Part shown: one piece after another, positions 1 to 9,177 of the stretch
How the letters are laid out: each line of letters opens with the position of its first letter
How positions within the stretch are numbered: position 1 is the stretch's first letter
Translations under genes and position numbers: made by a program
NCBI RefSeq assembly: GCF_014635825.1
Contig: NZ_BMDO01000004.1
Coordinates: 186,001-250,000, forward strand
Reading direction: 5' to 3'
DNA from: Mucilaginibacter galii
GTDB taxonomy: Bacteria > Bacteroidota > Bacteroidia > Sphingobacteriales > Sphingobacteriaceae
DNA length: 64,000 nt
Notes under the pieces: generated by a model
What the model was told of the DNA's origin: nothing
What the model saw: the letters and a program-made list of their open reading frames with translations, nothing else
The model's database searches: none

Positions 1-1789
1 TGGCCCAAACAAACTTTTTATCTGCACCGGCAATGGCAAAGTAGTTTAGCTCTCCGCCGCCTTTAGCCATTAGTCCGCTGCCAATGTTGTTAAAGGTAAC
101 AATAATACGGTTACCTTCCACCGTTGCCGATTGATAGATAGGACCCATTGGCACTACTTTAGTATCATGGTAAGCCACGCTGCGGGCTGCCAGTGCCAGG
201 CGTTCGCCTACATCTTTTTTATTTAAGGGGTGAATGTCATTCCATTCGCCTGCATCGTAGTTTACCGCCATAGCTGTGTGAGGTACCGATAATGCCATTA
301 ACTGCGATTCCCGAAGTTCGGCCCATTGGCTTTCGGTTGGTGAATATTGCGTTTCGCCAAAATTTGGTAGTTGTGCATATACAAAAGGCAAATTGGGCTG
401 TTTCCACTTAGCGCGCCAATCGGCTATCAAAGCTTTAAGCATTGGCGCATACTCCTGAGGCTTGCCTGTATTTGATTCGCCTTGGTACCATACTGCACCT
501 TTAATATTATAATTAAGAACAGGCGCCACCATGGTGTTGTATAAACCTGTAGGTTCGTTTTGTGCAGAAAAAGCATTGAAATTAAAGTTACCAGAAGGTA
601 CGAAAACCTGCCCAACCTTGTACGTCCAATCGCCGCGAAGATCTATGTTCTCAGTGCCGTTGGTTAATGAATAATTTTTATCAGGAACAAAGCCACCTTT
701 ACCCGAGGTGTTGGTTATGCGCATTACGATGATGTTTTTACCAGCTTTAAGTAAACCTGCAGGTATCACGTATCTGCGGGGTGGATACTGGTAGGTGGTG
801 TTGCCCACCAATTTACCATTAACGTAGGCTTCGTCGGCATCTATGATGCGGCCCATAAACAGCATTGCCGGCTTACCAATCATGCTGGCAGGCACCGTAA
901 CTTCTTTACGAAACCACACAACGCCGTTTAGTCCTCTGATGCCCTGGTCTGCCCAATAACCGGGCAACCAGTATTTATGCCAATTTTCTGCAACGTAAGT
1001 ACTATCAAACCATTTTACGGATTCCGTCATACCTTTATCCGGCTTTTGTAAGTTCCGTTTTCCGTTGTCAACCGGTTTGGTTGGGTTTAAAAGTTTATTA
1101 AGGTAAACAGTGTCTTTAAACTGCCCAACGCGGCTGGCATATTGCGGTATGCTTTGTATACCGCTTTCACTTATCCAGGCTTGAATTGGAGTACCTCCAA
1201 CACTGGAATTTATAATACCTATAGGGATATGGTAATTCAAATATAACTGCCTGGCAAAAAAGTAAGAAGCGGCACCAAATGTTAATACGTCTTTCGGGCT
1301 TGCAGCTACCCAGTGGCTTGCCGGAAGATCATCATGTAAACTCTTTACATCAGATATAGTGGGTATAAAAAAGTTACGTATTTGCGAATAGTTAGCGCTG
1401 GCTATATCTTGCGGATATTTTTCTTTAACCCGCTCCATATTCACCACCATGTTAGACTGGCCAGAGCAAAACCAAACATCACCTATTAAAACATCTTTCA
1501 AGGTAATATGATTACTTGCATCAATTTGCATGGTGTAAGGTCCGCCGGCTTTTTGGGCAGGTAGGGCAGTGGCCCATTTACCATCGGCTCCTGCTGCAGT
1601 GCGAACAGTTTTACCATTAAACTTAACAGACAGCTTTTCGCCGGGCGATGCCCATCCCCACAAATTTATTTTGGCATCGCGCTGTAAAACCATACCATCG
1701 CTCACCAATTGAGGTAAGCGCACCTGCGCATTGGCGCCAAGCGTAAATAGCGTGGTACATAATAAGGAAAGCCTGGTTACGAGTTTCAT
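1..1789 (-). CDS. Sialate O-acetylesterase family SGNH hydrolase (C-terminus outside window)
   Basis: Secreted carbohydrate esterase, expected to remove O-acetyl groups from sialic acid or other glycans in the periplasm or at the surface. The reading frame is open from an ATG at 1789 to the window edge, so the C-terminus is missing (596 residues seen). A signal peptide ends near LGANAQ (residue 22). The nucleophile block GDVWFCSGQSNM puts the catalytic Ser at residue 112. A GH2-like jelly-roll insertion lies in the middle (around residues 310-400). Near the visible end, NDIHPLNKKDVGERLA supplies the Asp and His of the triad. It belongs to the SIAE/CE-type family common in glycan utilisation loci. 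A LacI-type palindrome lies upstream. The O-acetyl substrate cannot be told from sequence. Confidence 0.92.
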   Translation of the reverse strand, partial: MKLVTRLSLLCTTLFTLGANAQVRLPQLVSDGMVLQRDAKINLWGWASPGEKLSVKFNGKTVRTAAGADGKWATALPAQKAGGPYTMQIDASNHITLKDVLIGDVWFCSGQSNMVVNMERVKEKYPQDIASANYSQIRNFFIPTISDVKSLHDDLPASHWVAASPKDVLTFGAASYFFARQLYLNYHIPIGIINSSVGGTPIQAWISESGIQSIPQYASRVGQFKDTVYLNKLLNPTKPVDNGKRNLQKPDKGMTESVKWFDSTYVAENWHKYWLPGYWADQGIRGLNGVVWFRKEVTVPASMIGKPAMLFMGRIIDADEAYVNGKLVGNTTYQYPPRRYVIPAGLLKAGKNIIVMRITNTSGKGGFVPDKNYSLTNGTENIDLRGDWTYKVGQVFVPSGNFNFNAFSAQNEPTGLYNTMVAPVLNYNIKGAVWYQGESNTGKPQEYAPMLKALIADWRAKWKQPNLPFVYAQLPNFGETQYSPTESQWAELRESQLMALSVPHTAMAVNYDAGEWNDIHPLNKKDVGERLALAARSVAYHDTKVVPMGPIYQSATVEGNRIIVTFNNIGSGLMAKGGGELNYFAIAGADKKFVWA

Positions 1790-1855
1790 ATTCAATAGAT
1801 ATACGGGAAGTAATTGGTTAACGAATGGCTAAAATCGTATTTATATTTGAAATAC

Positions 1856-1867
1856 GCAATCGATTGC
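1856..1867. promoter_or_regulatory. LacI-type operator palindrome upstream of the acetylesterase gene
   Basis: GCAATCGATTGC is a perfect 12-bp palindrome with a central CG, the form bound by LacI/GalR-family repressors. It lies 67 bp upstream of the acetylesterase ATG (1789) and about 100 bp beyond the stop of the neighbouring minus-strand gene. No LacI-family gene is in the window, so the regulator would be encoded elsewhere. A 12-bp palindrome can occur by chance; its position in a promoter region is the main support. Confidence 0.4.
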
Positions 1868-1955
1868 AATGTAAAAATTATGCGAGCAATTTAAATGAGG
1901 CGCGATCTTAAAAGAGATGTGGATTTAACTTCTAAGATCGAAGATGCATAAGTTA

Positions 1956-2624
1956 TTATTCGCCGGTTTCCATATGTGGTGCATCAACCGGTTTTGATTG
2001 CGGCGAACCTTTTTGGCGCAGATAGATGGTAAAAAACACAATAGCTATAATTGATAAAAACTCACTTTGCCAGTTTTGAAAGGTTTCGAACCAAAAGGTA
2101 GGCTCCCCTATAAACTGGAGTGCAGTATCGGTTGGCTTGTGCATTAGTAATTGTTTATCGTTATGGTCTAACCAACTGCCGTAAAAATGCAGTGCCCAGC
2201 TTGCAAAAAACAAGATGATGAATATTAGCGAGAGCGACTGACTGTATAAATACAATATCCAGCCGCCCTGTTTTACCGGCCATGGTGCGTCTTTAGTAGC
2301 TTGTGGTTCGCGGTCTACCTCTTCAGGTTCGTCTAAACTTTTAGATTCTGCAGAGCCAATTTGCCTAAGGCTGACGGTTAGAATAACATATAGGCCCATT
2401 TGCAGGAACTCGCTTTGAAAGTTTTCGAATGTGGCCGAAATAAAATGCCCGGTATTTAAGTATTGCGCAAATTCCAGTGGTTTGCCGCCCTGATCTTCAA
2501 TTTCCTGGTTGTTCTCTTTCCAACCGGTAAACGCCTGTGCCACCAGTGTGACTACGAAAAGAATAAGGAATACGATAGTTAAGCTATTGCGGTAGAAATA
2601 GGAATGCGGTTTTGAGGCGGCCAT
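1956..2624 (-). CDS. DUF6766-like membrane protein with internal duplication
   Basis: Predicted inner-membrane protein of 222 residues with four hydrophobic segments (around residues 14-32, 73-86, 127-146 and 185-200). It is built from two similar halves. Each half has a helix ending in a Trp-rich stretch, then a motif of the type FENFQSEFLQ or FQNWQSEFLS, then a helix ending LRQIGSAESK or LRQKGSPQSK, then SLDEPEE or PVDAP. This matches my memory of the DUF6766 family, which is widespread and functionally uncharacterised. The ATG at 2624 is the obvious start. It stands alone, with no clear operon partner. Confidence 0.8.
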   Translation of the reverse strand: MAASKPHSYFYRNSLTIVFLILFVVTLVAQAFTGWKENNQEIEDQGGKPLEFAQYLNTGHFISATFENFQSEFLQMGLYVILTVSLRQIGSAESKSLDEPEEVDREPQATKDAPWPVKQGGWILYLYSQSLSLIFIILFFASWALHFYGSWLDHNDKQLLMHKPTDTALQFIGEPTFWFETFQNWQSEFLSIIAIVFFTIYLRQKGSPQSKPVDAPHMETGE

Positions 2625-2850
2625 GGCAATTATATAATATTAGGTAAGTCTTGTTTAAATAGGCTATGACTGCTCAAAGCCCGATACAGAATTAAAGTAA
2701 ACCTTACTCTAATTTGTTTTGACCGTCCACAAGTAAGTTTATAAAACGAAGAAAAGTCTTAATTCACCCTGATTTTGCCGCATTTACACCGCATTATTCA
2801 TTTTTTGGTGTTTATATTTACTTTTCATAAATCACCCTTATTAACCTTTT

Positions 2851-2931
2851 ATGATGGTTACTATTTTAGGAATTATTGCCGGCATTATCGTTGTGTTGTT
2901 AATTGTGGCGGCTCTTTCGCCTCAATTATAA
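2851..2931 (+). CDS. Putative 26-residue single-span membrane peptide, or remnant N-terminus of a lost gene
   Basis: ATGATG at 2851 opens a 26-codon frame ending TAA at 2931, seven bases before the DoxX start. The peptide is almost entirely hydrophobic (core GIIAGIIVVLLIVAAL), a single transmembrane helix with no charged residue. It could be a genuine small membrane protein translated just ahead of DoxX. It also resembles the membrane-anchor N-terminus seen on some Bacteroidota SRPBCC/polyketide-cyclase proteins, in which case it is the stub of a deleted gene. No homology search was possible. Confidence 0.35.
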   Translation: MMVTILGIIAGIIVVLLIVAALSPQL

Positions 2932-2938
2932 ACACCCG

Positions 2939-3376
2939 ATGAAAAAGTTTTTTGCACCTTACAATTTGCCTGTTGGCTTAGATTTAGCCCTGTTATTAAT
3001 TAGATTGGTTTGTGGTTACGCGTTCATACTACATGGCTGGGGTAAAATTCAGCACCCTATGGACTGGATGGGCCCGCAATCTACCACGCCGGGATTTTTA
3101 CAATTGCTGGCGGCTGTTTCCGAATTCGGCGGTGGTATAGCCATCATTTTAGGGCTGGTTACACGCCTGGCTGCTTTGGGTATTTTGTGTACTATGGCGG
3201 TAGCAGTATACACGCATGCGTTTACCATGGGCGATCCGTTTATGAATCCTAAAGGAGGTAGCTCATTTGAACCGGCTGCAGTTTATTTTTGCGTAGCTGT
3301 AGTTTTACTGGCAGCAGGGGCAGGCCGGTTTTCATTAGACCGGTTATTATTTGGTGACCGCGCCAATTTGAAATAG
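2939..3376 (+). CDS. DoxX family membrane protein
   Basis: A 145-residue integral membrane protein with four helices (around residues 14-34, 54-72, 78-97 and 113-130). The signature [19 protein letters not shown] near the N-terminus, the [13 protein letters not shown] segment and the loop with a conserved Pro are typical of DoxX/DoxD-like proteins. These act as quinone-linked membrane subunits or as redox-stress proteins depending on subfamily; no specific substrate can be assigned. The frame extends upstream to 2903, but MKKFF at 2939 puts the first helix at the usual distance and avoids overlap with the 26-codon frame. The VOC gene follows 22 bp downstream. Confidence 0.85.
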   Translation: MKKFFAPYNLPVGLDLALLLIRLVCGYAFILHGWGKIQHPMDWMGPQSTTPGFLQLLAAVSEFGGGIAIILGLVTRLAALGILCTMAVAVYTHAFTMGDPFMNPKGGSSFEPAAVYFCVAVVLLAAGAGRFSLDRLLFGDRANLK

Positions 3377-3398
3377 TAGTTATATCAAATACAAGATC

Positions 3399-3785
3399 AT
3401 GTTTAAACACACCAAAGCATTCAGCGGATTTTCGGTAGACGACATGCAAAAAGCCAGAGAGTTTTACGGCAATATATTAGGCATCGACGTTGAAGAATTA
3501 GAAATGCCCGGCTTGTTGAGTTTGCATATAGCAGGTGGCAGCCACATTTTAATTTATACCAAGCCTAATCATGCACCTGCAACTTTTACTATCCTTAATT
3601 TCCCGGTAGCTGATATAGCCAAGGCCGTTGATGAGTTAACGGCACGGGGTGTTCAGTTTGAGATCTATAATGAAGAAAATTTCAAAACCGATGAACGAGG
3701 CATATTCCGGGATGGCGGTCCTTTGATTGCCTGGTTTAAAGACCCGGCCGGAAATATTTTGTCGGTTATTGAACAAGCTCAATAA
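3399..3785 (+). CDS. VOC superfamily protein (glyoxalase/bleomycin-resistance fold)
   Basis: A 128-residue cytosolic protein with one vicinal-oxygen-chelate module: a start like [20 protein letters not shown], a middle [24 protein letters not shown] and an ending [15 protein letters not shown], giving the two beta-alpha-beta-beta-beta units. Candidate metal ligands are few, and the N-terminal His/Gln position is not obvious, so catalysis cannot be inferred. These proteins are often annotated as glyoxalases without evidence. It follows doxX by 22 bp and probably shares its transcript, ending at the strong hairpin just after the stop codon. Confidence 0.85.
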   Translation: MFKHTKAFSGFSVDDMQKAREFYGNILGIDVEELEMPGLLSLHIAGGSHILIYTKPNHAPATFTILNFPVADIAKAVDELTARGVQFEIYNEENFKTDERGIFRDGGPLIAWFKDPAGNILSVIEQAQ

Positions 3786-3820
3786 AATAAGAAAGGCTGC
3801 AACGTGCAGCCTTTCTTATT
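3786..3820. terminator. Bidirectional intrinsic terminator between the VOC gene and the B12 operon
   Basis: A perfect 16-bp inverted repeat (arms 3786-3801 and 3805-3820) encloses a three-base loop. It has a GC-rich core (GGCTGC/GCAGCC) and A/T-rich feet that supply a U tract in both directions. It sits exactly between two convergent genes and can end both transcripts. Confidence 0.9.
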
Positions 3821-3831
3821 TAAACTGGTGT

Positions 3832-4722
3832 TTACTTAAGTAAACTAATGTCGGCCACCCCCGAAACTTCGGTAGACAGTTCGCCCAGCGCACCTAAATT
3901 GTAAGGAATACCGGTTTGAATTTTTACGAAATCTATTCCTTTCAAATTGACTTTTTTGCCTTGTGCATCTATAGCGTTTGCAATATCTACCTTATCGCCT
4001 CCAGCAGTGTTATCAGCGTAGCCATAAGCAAAAGCATTACTGGTAATAATACCCGAACTTGAAGTATTAATATTGGTTGCAGGTAACAACGTACCGGTTA
4101 GCGTATAGGTATTAGTAGTGATCCATTGCGGGTAGTAAGGTTGCGTGTTAAATACATTAGTCTTAACAACACCCGATCCTCCCCGGTTATCTGTCCAGCT
4201 TACGTCGCCGGTACCCGCAGTCGGGCGGGTATAGGTAATGGCATAATTACGGACAATGCCGGCTGTACCCTCGGCACTTCCGGTGAGTTCGTACCAGGTA
4301 TCATCGGCCAGACCATTGTTGTTGGTATCCTGCATTACCCAAACCACGCCCGGTTCGGCAAAACCGGTAAAGGCGTTACCGTAGATCATTAGGTCTTCTT
4401 TATTGTCCTGATTAATTACGGTATGGTCGAACCCTAAAATAATGTTACCACCAAAAGCACCCAGGCTAACCAAACCCTTTGTGCCGAGTATGGTTTTAGC
4501 AGCATCGGGCGTACCAATGCCTTTGTTTATGGCCTGGCCGGGTGCCGGTGTATAACCTAATAACGTAGTTACATAGGCATTGCTTTGTGCTGTAACCGGG
4601 CGAATAGTAGCTACTTGTTCGGGCTCGGGGTTTTCATGGCCATCCTTACTACAGGCTGTTAATAAAGTGCTTGCAGCTAACAGGGTGAGTAAAAACTTAT
4701 TGGTGTTGTTGAAGATAGTCAT
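3832..4722 (-). CDS. Surface lipoprotein closing the B12 uptake operon
   Basis: A 296-residue lipoprotein: hydrophobic leader and lipobox LLTAC (Cys24) followed by SKDGHENPEPE, typical of exported Bacteroidota lipoproteins. The body is beta-rich and contains DTNNNGLADDTWYEL, a calcium-loop-like Asp/Asn stretch, then YYPQWI, GYADN and DFVKIQTG segments. I recognise these as a conserved cell-surface protein family that sits beside BtuG/DUF5074 and TonB receptors. Its ATG is only five bases downstream of the preceding stop, so it belongs to the riboswitch-controlled operon. An accessory cobalamin-binding or receptor-assembly role, comparable to BtuH of Bacteroides, is inference from context. Confidence 0.75.
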   Translation of the reverse strand: MTIFNNTNKFLLTLLAASTLLTACSKDGHENPEPEQVATIRPVTAQSNAYVTTLLGYTPAPGQAINKGIGTPDAAKTILGTKGLVSLGAFGGNIILGFDHTVINQDNKEDLMIYGNAFTGFAEPGVVWVMQDTNNNGLADDTWYELTGSAEGTAGIVRNYAITYTRPTAGTGDVSWTDNRGGSGVVKTNVFNTQPYYPQWITTNTYTLTGTLLPATNINTSSSGIITSNAFAYGYADNTAGGDKVDIANAIDAQGKKVNLKGIDFVKIQTGIPYNLGALGELSTEVSGVADISLLK

Positions 4723-4727
4723 AGGTG

Positions 4728-5852
4728 TTATTTTTTATAGTTGTAGATAAACACGGCGTGTTGAGGCAGGCCAGCTGTTTCGAAGTTGAATTTTATTTTA
4801 CCATCGGCACCAAAGCAAATAGCTTTGCCAGTTGTACTGTTGTAGCGGTTTGCATCGGCTACATAAACATCATTGTTAAAACTGTCAATTGTTAAGCCAT
4901 AGAAGGTCGTAACGATCGTAGCATCCGAAATGAACTTATTTCCGATTTTACCTGTTGATAAATCAATGTTTTTAACGGTGGCGTCAGTGCTGTAGATATC
5001 GGTAGTCAATAAAGCCTTATTACCCGAGATACTTAGAACGCTATAATCATCAACACCTGTGCTTGATTGTATTTTGGTGTCGTTTGCGCTATTAATGATG
5101 TCAAGACTGGGAGCCACATTGATATAATCGCCGGTACTGATTACATACACATTGCCGGTTGCAGTGGCTGCTACTTTAAGTGGGTTGTAGGTCACCACTA
5201 TATCCTTAATTTTGGTGAATGTGCTGAGATTTATTACTGATACCACATTTTTGAGACCGTTTACAAATTGAAAATGATCTGAGTTGGCTACATAAAGCTT
5301 GCCATTTGCCACCGCTAATCCTTCTAATCCTTCACTTAATGTAACCTCGCCATCAATCGATAAAGAAGCGGTATCTATGCGCCTTACCTTATTATCATAG
5401 CAAGACACATAAGCCTTATTTTGATAGAAAGCAATTGAACGCGGACAAAAGCCAGCATTGCCCGAGTTAAAAGAAATTCGTTTAATAGATTTGGCTGTAG
5501 CCACGTCCATTACGTCGACAAATGATTGGGCTGTACCTTTTATTCCGGTAATTACACAGTACATTTTACTACCATAGCGTTGTAAATCATTAGCTGTTTC
5601 GCCTAAATTACTGCCGTTTACTTTCTTATAGTAATTTTTTTGTGTGGTGCCGCTGCTAATGTCATAATAGGATATATCGCTATTATTAGAGCCGTATGTC
5701 CCTTCGCACAGCATGTATACACCTTTGGTGCTGCTAATTTCAGGCTCTTTAAAGCTGCTATCATCATCCTTTTTGCAGGAGCCTAAAAACAGGGTTAACC
5801 CGGCCAATAAAGTCAGCGCGGTTTTTGAGTAACAGGGTAACATTTTTTTCAT
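4728..5852 (-). CDS. BtuG-like beta-propeller lipoprotein, second copy (DUF5074/YncE-like)
   Basis: A 374-residue lipoprotein with lipobox LFLGSC (Cys26) followed by KKDDDSS. The rest consists of repeated propeller blades: GVYMLCEGTYGSNNSDISYY, KMYCVITG, KAYVSCYDN, KLYVANSD, NVYVISTGDY and NDVYVADA. This is the architecture of BtuG, the surface lipoprotein that caps BtuB and captures cobalamin with very high affinity in Bacteroides. It is clearly paralogous to the adjacent product encoded at 5873-6979 but diverged (for example its end QHAVFIYNYKK versus AHFAFLYQ). The start MKKM at 5852 fits the lipoprotein leader. Direct cobalamin binding is inferred from family and operon. Confidence 0.83.
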   Translation of the reverse strand: MKKMLPCYSKTALTLLAGLTLFLGSCKKDDDSSFKEPEISSTKGVYMLCEGTYGSNNSDISYYDISSGTTQKNYYKKVNGSNLGETANDLQRYGSKMYCVITGIKGTAQSFVDVMDVATAKSIKRISFNSGNAGFCPRSIAFYQNKAYVSCYDNKVRRIDTASLSIDGEVTLSEGLEGLAVANGKLYVANSDHFQFVNGLKNVVSVINLSTFTKIKDIVVTYNPLKVAATATGNVYVISTGDYINVAPSLDIINSANDTKIQSSTGVDDYSVLSISGNKALLTTDIYSTDATVKNIDLSTGKIGNKFISDATIVTTFYGLTIDSFNNDVYVADANRYNSTTGKAICFGADGKIKFNFETAGLPQHAVFIYNYKK

Positions 5853-5872
5853 TTGAGTACTTGATTAATATA

Positions 5873-6979
5873 TTATTGATAGAGAAATGCGAAATGTGCA
5901 GGAATGTCTCCCGTAGTAACCGACCACTTTTTCCGGCCGGTTTTATCGTAACAATACAGCATGCCCGAGCTTACGTAATCGCGGGCATCGGTTAGGTAAA
6001 TGTCTTCTGAGATGGGATCGATGGCTAATCCATACGGGGTCTTGATATCTTTCTCTGTACCGTCGGTAATAAAGCTGCGGTTAAGAAGGGTTTCGGTTTT
6101 CACATCGAGCAGGGTATAGCTCGTTTTGTTAACGCCGGTATTGTAATTGAATTCCACACTGTAGATGTAAGCCAGGTCATTATTAATGGCTATCTCGCCG
6201 GCGGGAATATCAAATTGCTTTTTAACGGCATCGGTCTTGGTATCAATAACAAAAAGCTTGGAAGATATGTTGTAATAGTCGCCGCGGGAGGTAACGTAGA
6301 CGTCCCCATACTGGTCGGCAACTATATGATCAAGGTTTATGGCTACCTCTATATTTTTGATTACGGTGCTGGTGTTTAGGTCTATCACTGATACGGTGCG
6401 GTCATAATTGGATGGTGTATATCCCCCCGAATTAGCCACGTACATTTTAGTGCCTACTACAGCCATTTGTTCGGGCTGGCGGCCCACTTTAATGGTGGTT
6501 TGAACGGTTAATGACCCGGTATCTGCCACGGCTATATAGCCATCGTATGAGGTAACGTATACCTTATTTTGATAGAACTTAAGGTAACGGCAATTGGGTA
6601 CCTTAATTGTGTTGATGTGTTTGGCAGTGCGCGCATTCATGACCTCTACCAGGTTTGAGCCGTTGACCGCCACATACATTTTAGCGCCGTAGATGGCCAC
6701 ATCGGTAGCTACATCTCCTAAGCCTAATACAATGCCTGGGTTGGTTTCGCCAAACAGGTTTCGCTTGTATATGCCGGTAGCGTAATCGTAATAATCGAGG
6801 CTGGCCTTGTTAGAACCCATATTGCCTTCGTTAACTACGTACAGGCCTTTTATTTTACCAGTGCTGCCGCCGCCTACCTGTTCCTCTTCGGAGGGGAGTT
6901 GTCCGCCATCTTTACGGCAGGATGCAAGTATGCAAAGTAGCACAGTGGTAGTAATCAGATGTAAATATTTGTTTTTCAT
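5873..6979 (-). CDS. btuG: BtuG-like cobalamin-capture propeller lipoprotein, first copy
   Basis: A 368-residue outer-membrane lipoprotein: leader, lipobox CILASC (Cys21), then RKDGG. Blades of a YncE-like seven-bladed propeller follow: GLYVVNEGNMGSNKASLDYY, KMYVAVNG, KVYVTSYDG, KMYVANSGGY, DVYVTSRGDYY and DIYLTDARDY. The ending GDIPAHFAFLY is characteristic of the BtuG group as I know it. Known BtuG proteins sit on top of BtuB as a lid, take cobalamin from the medium and pass it to the receptor. Its start is four bases after the stop of the receptor gene, so translation is probably coupled. The symbol is by homology only. Confidence 0.87.
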   Translation of the reverse strand: MKNKYLHLITTTVLLCILASCRKDGGQLPSEEEQVGGGSTGKIKGLYVVNEGNMGSNKASLDYYDYATGIYKRNLFGETNPGIVLGLGDVATDVAIYGAKMYVAVNGSNLVEVMNARTAKHINTIKVPNCRYLKFYQNKVYVTSYDGYIAVADTGSLTVQTTIKVGRQPEQMAVVGTKMYVANSGGYTPSNYDRTVSVIDLNTSTVIKNIEVAINLDHIVADQYGDVYVTSRGDYYNISSKLFVIDTKTDAVKKQFDIPAGEIAINNDLAYIYSVEFNYNTGVNKTSYTLLDVKTETLLNRSFITDGTEKDIKTPYGLAIDPISEDIYLTDARDYVSSGMLYCYDKTGRKKWSVTTGDIPAHFAFLYQ

Positions 6980-6983
6980 ATAT

Positions 6984-9065
6984 TTAATAGCTTATACTTA
7001 AAGTGAAACGATAGGAGCGGCCAGGCATCGGATAGCCAATAACCACATCATAGTTTTGATTTATCAAATTATTAATCTCCCCCGAGAACTTAAGCTGACA
7101 CGAGTGATAGCCCTGCAGCCACGAGGCTGAAACATCATGTGTATACCATGGCTGCACATAGTTTGCGGCGATATTGTCTTTAGCATTGTAGCGCTCACCT
7201 GTATAAATGAAGCTGTAATTAAGCTGTAAGCGTGAAACATCCAATCCCACGATAGCCGACCCGCTGTGCTTAGGCACATAAGGAATTTGACCTTGCAAGG
7301 GAGAGGAATCGGCTCCGCGCGTAACGTCTCGCGCGTTTTGATAGGTGTAGTTAACGCCTGTATGCCAGCTAAGCTTTTGATTTCCATACCAGGTAGTTTT
7401 GATGCTAAGATCCATGCCCCTAATGTCGGCCAGGCCAATGTTGAGCATCGTCCAACGGAATAAGTTGGTGGTAGGTATAGCTACGATCTTATCTTTAACG
7501 CGGTTATAGTAAACATCGCTTTCTACAGAAAGCTTTTGTAAATGCTGGTGCTCAAATAGTTTATGGTAGGTAATACCTGCATCGTATTGGGTGGTGTATT
7601 CGGGGTTAAGGCTGGTATTGCCAATTAAGGTATAGTATAAATCGTTAAAAGTGGGCATCCGGAAAATATGCTTGTAAAATCCACGCAGGTGCAAATCGTT
7701 GCTTTTAAACGGTTGCCAAATGGCCGAAAGCGAGGGTGAAAAGATATTACGGTTAGCCGCGCCGCTGTATAACTTTACCTGTTCTTTAACCAGTGTATTT
7801 AGGATGGTTCCCTGTAGCTTAAAGCGAGCGATATGATATTCGGCTGAAAAGGCGTTCAACATTGTGTAGCGCTCAGGATATACGAAGCGATATTGATCGG
7901 CATCCAGCTTTTTAAGCACGTTGTACTGAAGGTCGGTAGCCAGGGAGACATCCAGTTGCGGAACTACGTGAAACAAATTAACTGCCGATAGATAGGCTTC
8001 CTGCTGACGATACCGGTTGTCAAGGTACCCATTGATGTTGCTATATTGCGGATTGAGGTAGCGGGTAAAATCGTTGGCATACTTACCGTTGATTAACAAG
8101 TTGTAATATTTACCGGCTGTTTTATAGCTGGTCTGAATAAAAAAGTTATTGTCCCACTGACGTTCAGCGTAATCAAACCTACCCCGTACAATAGCACCCG
8201 GCAAGCCGCGGTTTGAGTGGTATAAGTAGGCCTTAACGGTCCAGGTACTGCTATCGGGTCGTGTACCGTTTAAGCCTGCTTCTAAGCGGTAGGCATCAAT
8301 ATCGGCGTTGGTGCGTGTGGCGGAGGTATCATAAGTTCCGTTAGTTTCCCTGAATTTGTAACGGCCGTTGGCTTTGATCCATTCGGTACTAAAACTGCCG
8401 GAAACAGTATTGCTTAGCTTCTGCTCCAAAAGCAGCGCCGGGTTGATCAATCCAAACGAGCCTGATCTTAAACTTACCCGTGCATGTGTGCGTTCATTGT
8501 TGGAAAAATGTGGTTGTTTACTTTGCAGGTAAAGTGTACTGGCAGATGCATAGGCGCGTGCCGGTTGCAACAGGCTACTTTTTTGCCCGTTGTAAAGCTC
8601 TACAGCTTCTAAGTTATCTAAGGAAAAACGGCCTAAATCGGTTTGTCCGTTTTGAGCATTACCAATAGCTACACCATCGTAAAAAACTCCGGTGTGGTTA
8701 GTGCCCAGGCTGCGTACGTTCACTGTTTTTAATCCGCCTATGCCGCCATAATCTTTCAATTGCACACCGGCAAAATAGCGCAGGGCATCGGCTACAGAAA
8801 GGCTGTTGAGGCGTTGCAGTTCTCCGCCTTTGAGTACCTGTACAGATGTAGGGGAGATATTGGGTACCGTAGCGCGTTTGGCGTTGATTTGTACTTCCTT
8901 CAAGGTACGGGTGGTATCGCTGTTTTGTGAGTTAACCGGCTTTTTAACTTGTGCTAAAGCAGGGGCATAGCACCACAGGGCCGCTGCGAAAAGCGCAACA
9001 GCAAACTGAAAAGGCAAACCATGGCCACTACGCTTTAAAGGCGTAAAAAGCACTGTTAATTTCAT
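6984..9065 (-). CDS. btuB: BtuB-like TonB-dependent cobalamin receptor
   Basis: A 693-residue outer-membrane receptor: signal peptide to about residue 39 (ALAQV), a TonB-box region TLKEVQINAKRA, a plug domain (about residues 55-165 with VADALRYFAGVQLKDYGGIG and VNVRSLGTNHTGVFYDGV), then a 22-strand barrel ending in the aromatic FTLSISY. The length fits the BtuB/FepA class rather than the larger SusC class. It is the first gene after a cobalamin riboswitch and is followed by two BtuG-like genes, which makes vitamin B12 or corrinoid uptake the clear assignment. The ATG at 9065 lies about 110 nt below the B12 box. Confidence 0.9.
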   Translation of the reverse strand: MKLTVLFTPLKRSGHGLPFQFAVALFAAALWCYAPALAQVKKPVNSQNSDTTRTLKEVQINAKRATVPNISPTSVQVLKGGELQRLNSLSVADALRYFAGVQLKDYGGIGGLKTVNVRSLGTNHTGVFYDGVAIGNAQNGQTDLGRFSLDNLEAVELYNGQKSSLLQPARAYASASTLYLQSKQPHFSNNERTHARVSLRSGSFGLINPALLLEQKLSNTVSGSFSTEWIKANGRYKFRETNGTYDTSATRTNADIDAYRLEAGLNGTRPDSSTWTVKAYLYHSNRGLPGAIVRGRFDYAERQWDNNFFIQTSYKTAGKYYNLLINGKYANDFTRYLNPQYSNINGYLDNRYRQQEAYLSAVNLFHVVPQLDVSLATDLQYNVLKKLDADQYRFVYPERYTMLNAFSAEYHIARFKLQGTILNTLVKEQVKLYSGAANRNIFSPSLSAIWQPFKSNDLHLRGFYKHIFRMPTFNDLYYTLIGNTSLNPEYTTQYDAGITYHKLFEHQHLQKLSVESDVYYNRVKDKIVAIPTTNLFRWTMLNIGLADIRGMDLSIKTTWYGNQKLSWHTGVNYTYQNARDVTRGADSSPLQGQIPYVPKHSGSAIVGLDVSRLQLNYSFIYTGERYNAKDNIAANYVQPWYTHDVSASWLQGYHSCQLKFSGEINNLINQNYDVVIGYPMPGRSYRFTLSISY

Positions 9066-9177
9066 GTGTGTTGTGAGTTAGTTACCCCACAGCAAACCGA
9101 AAATTGTACACTACAAATGAAAAACACGAAAAGTATCTTCACTTAGCTTCAATCCACGAAAGCTATGAATTATAAAT

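Noticed and set aside
3832..9065. Heme or siderophore uptake as function of the receptor operon
   Set aside because: The complete cobalamin riboswitch and BtuG-like propellers point to B12; no siderophore or heme gene accompanies it.
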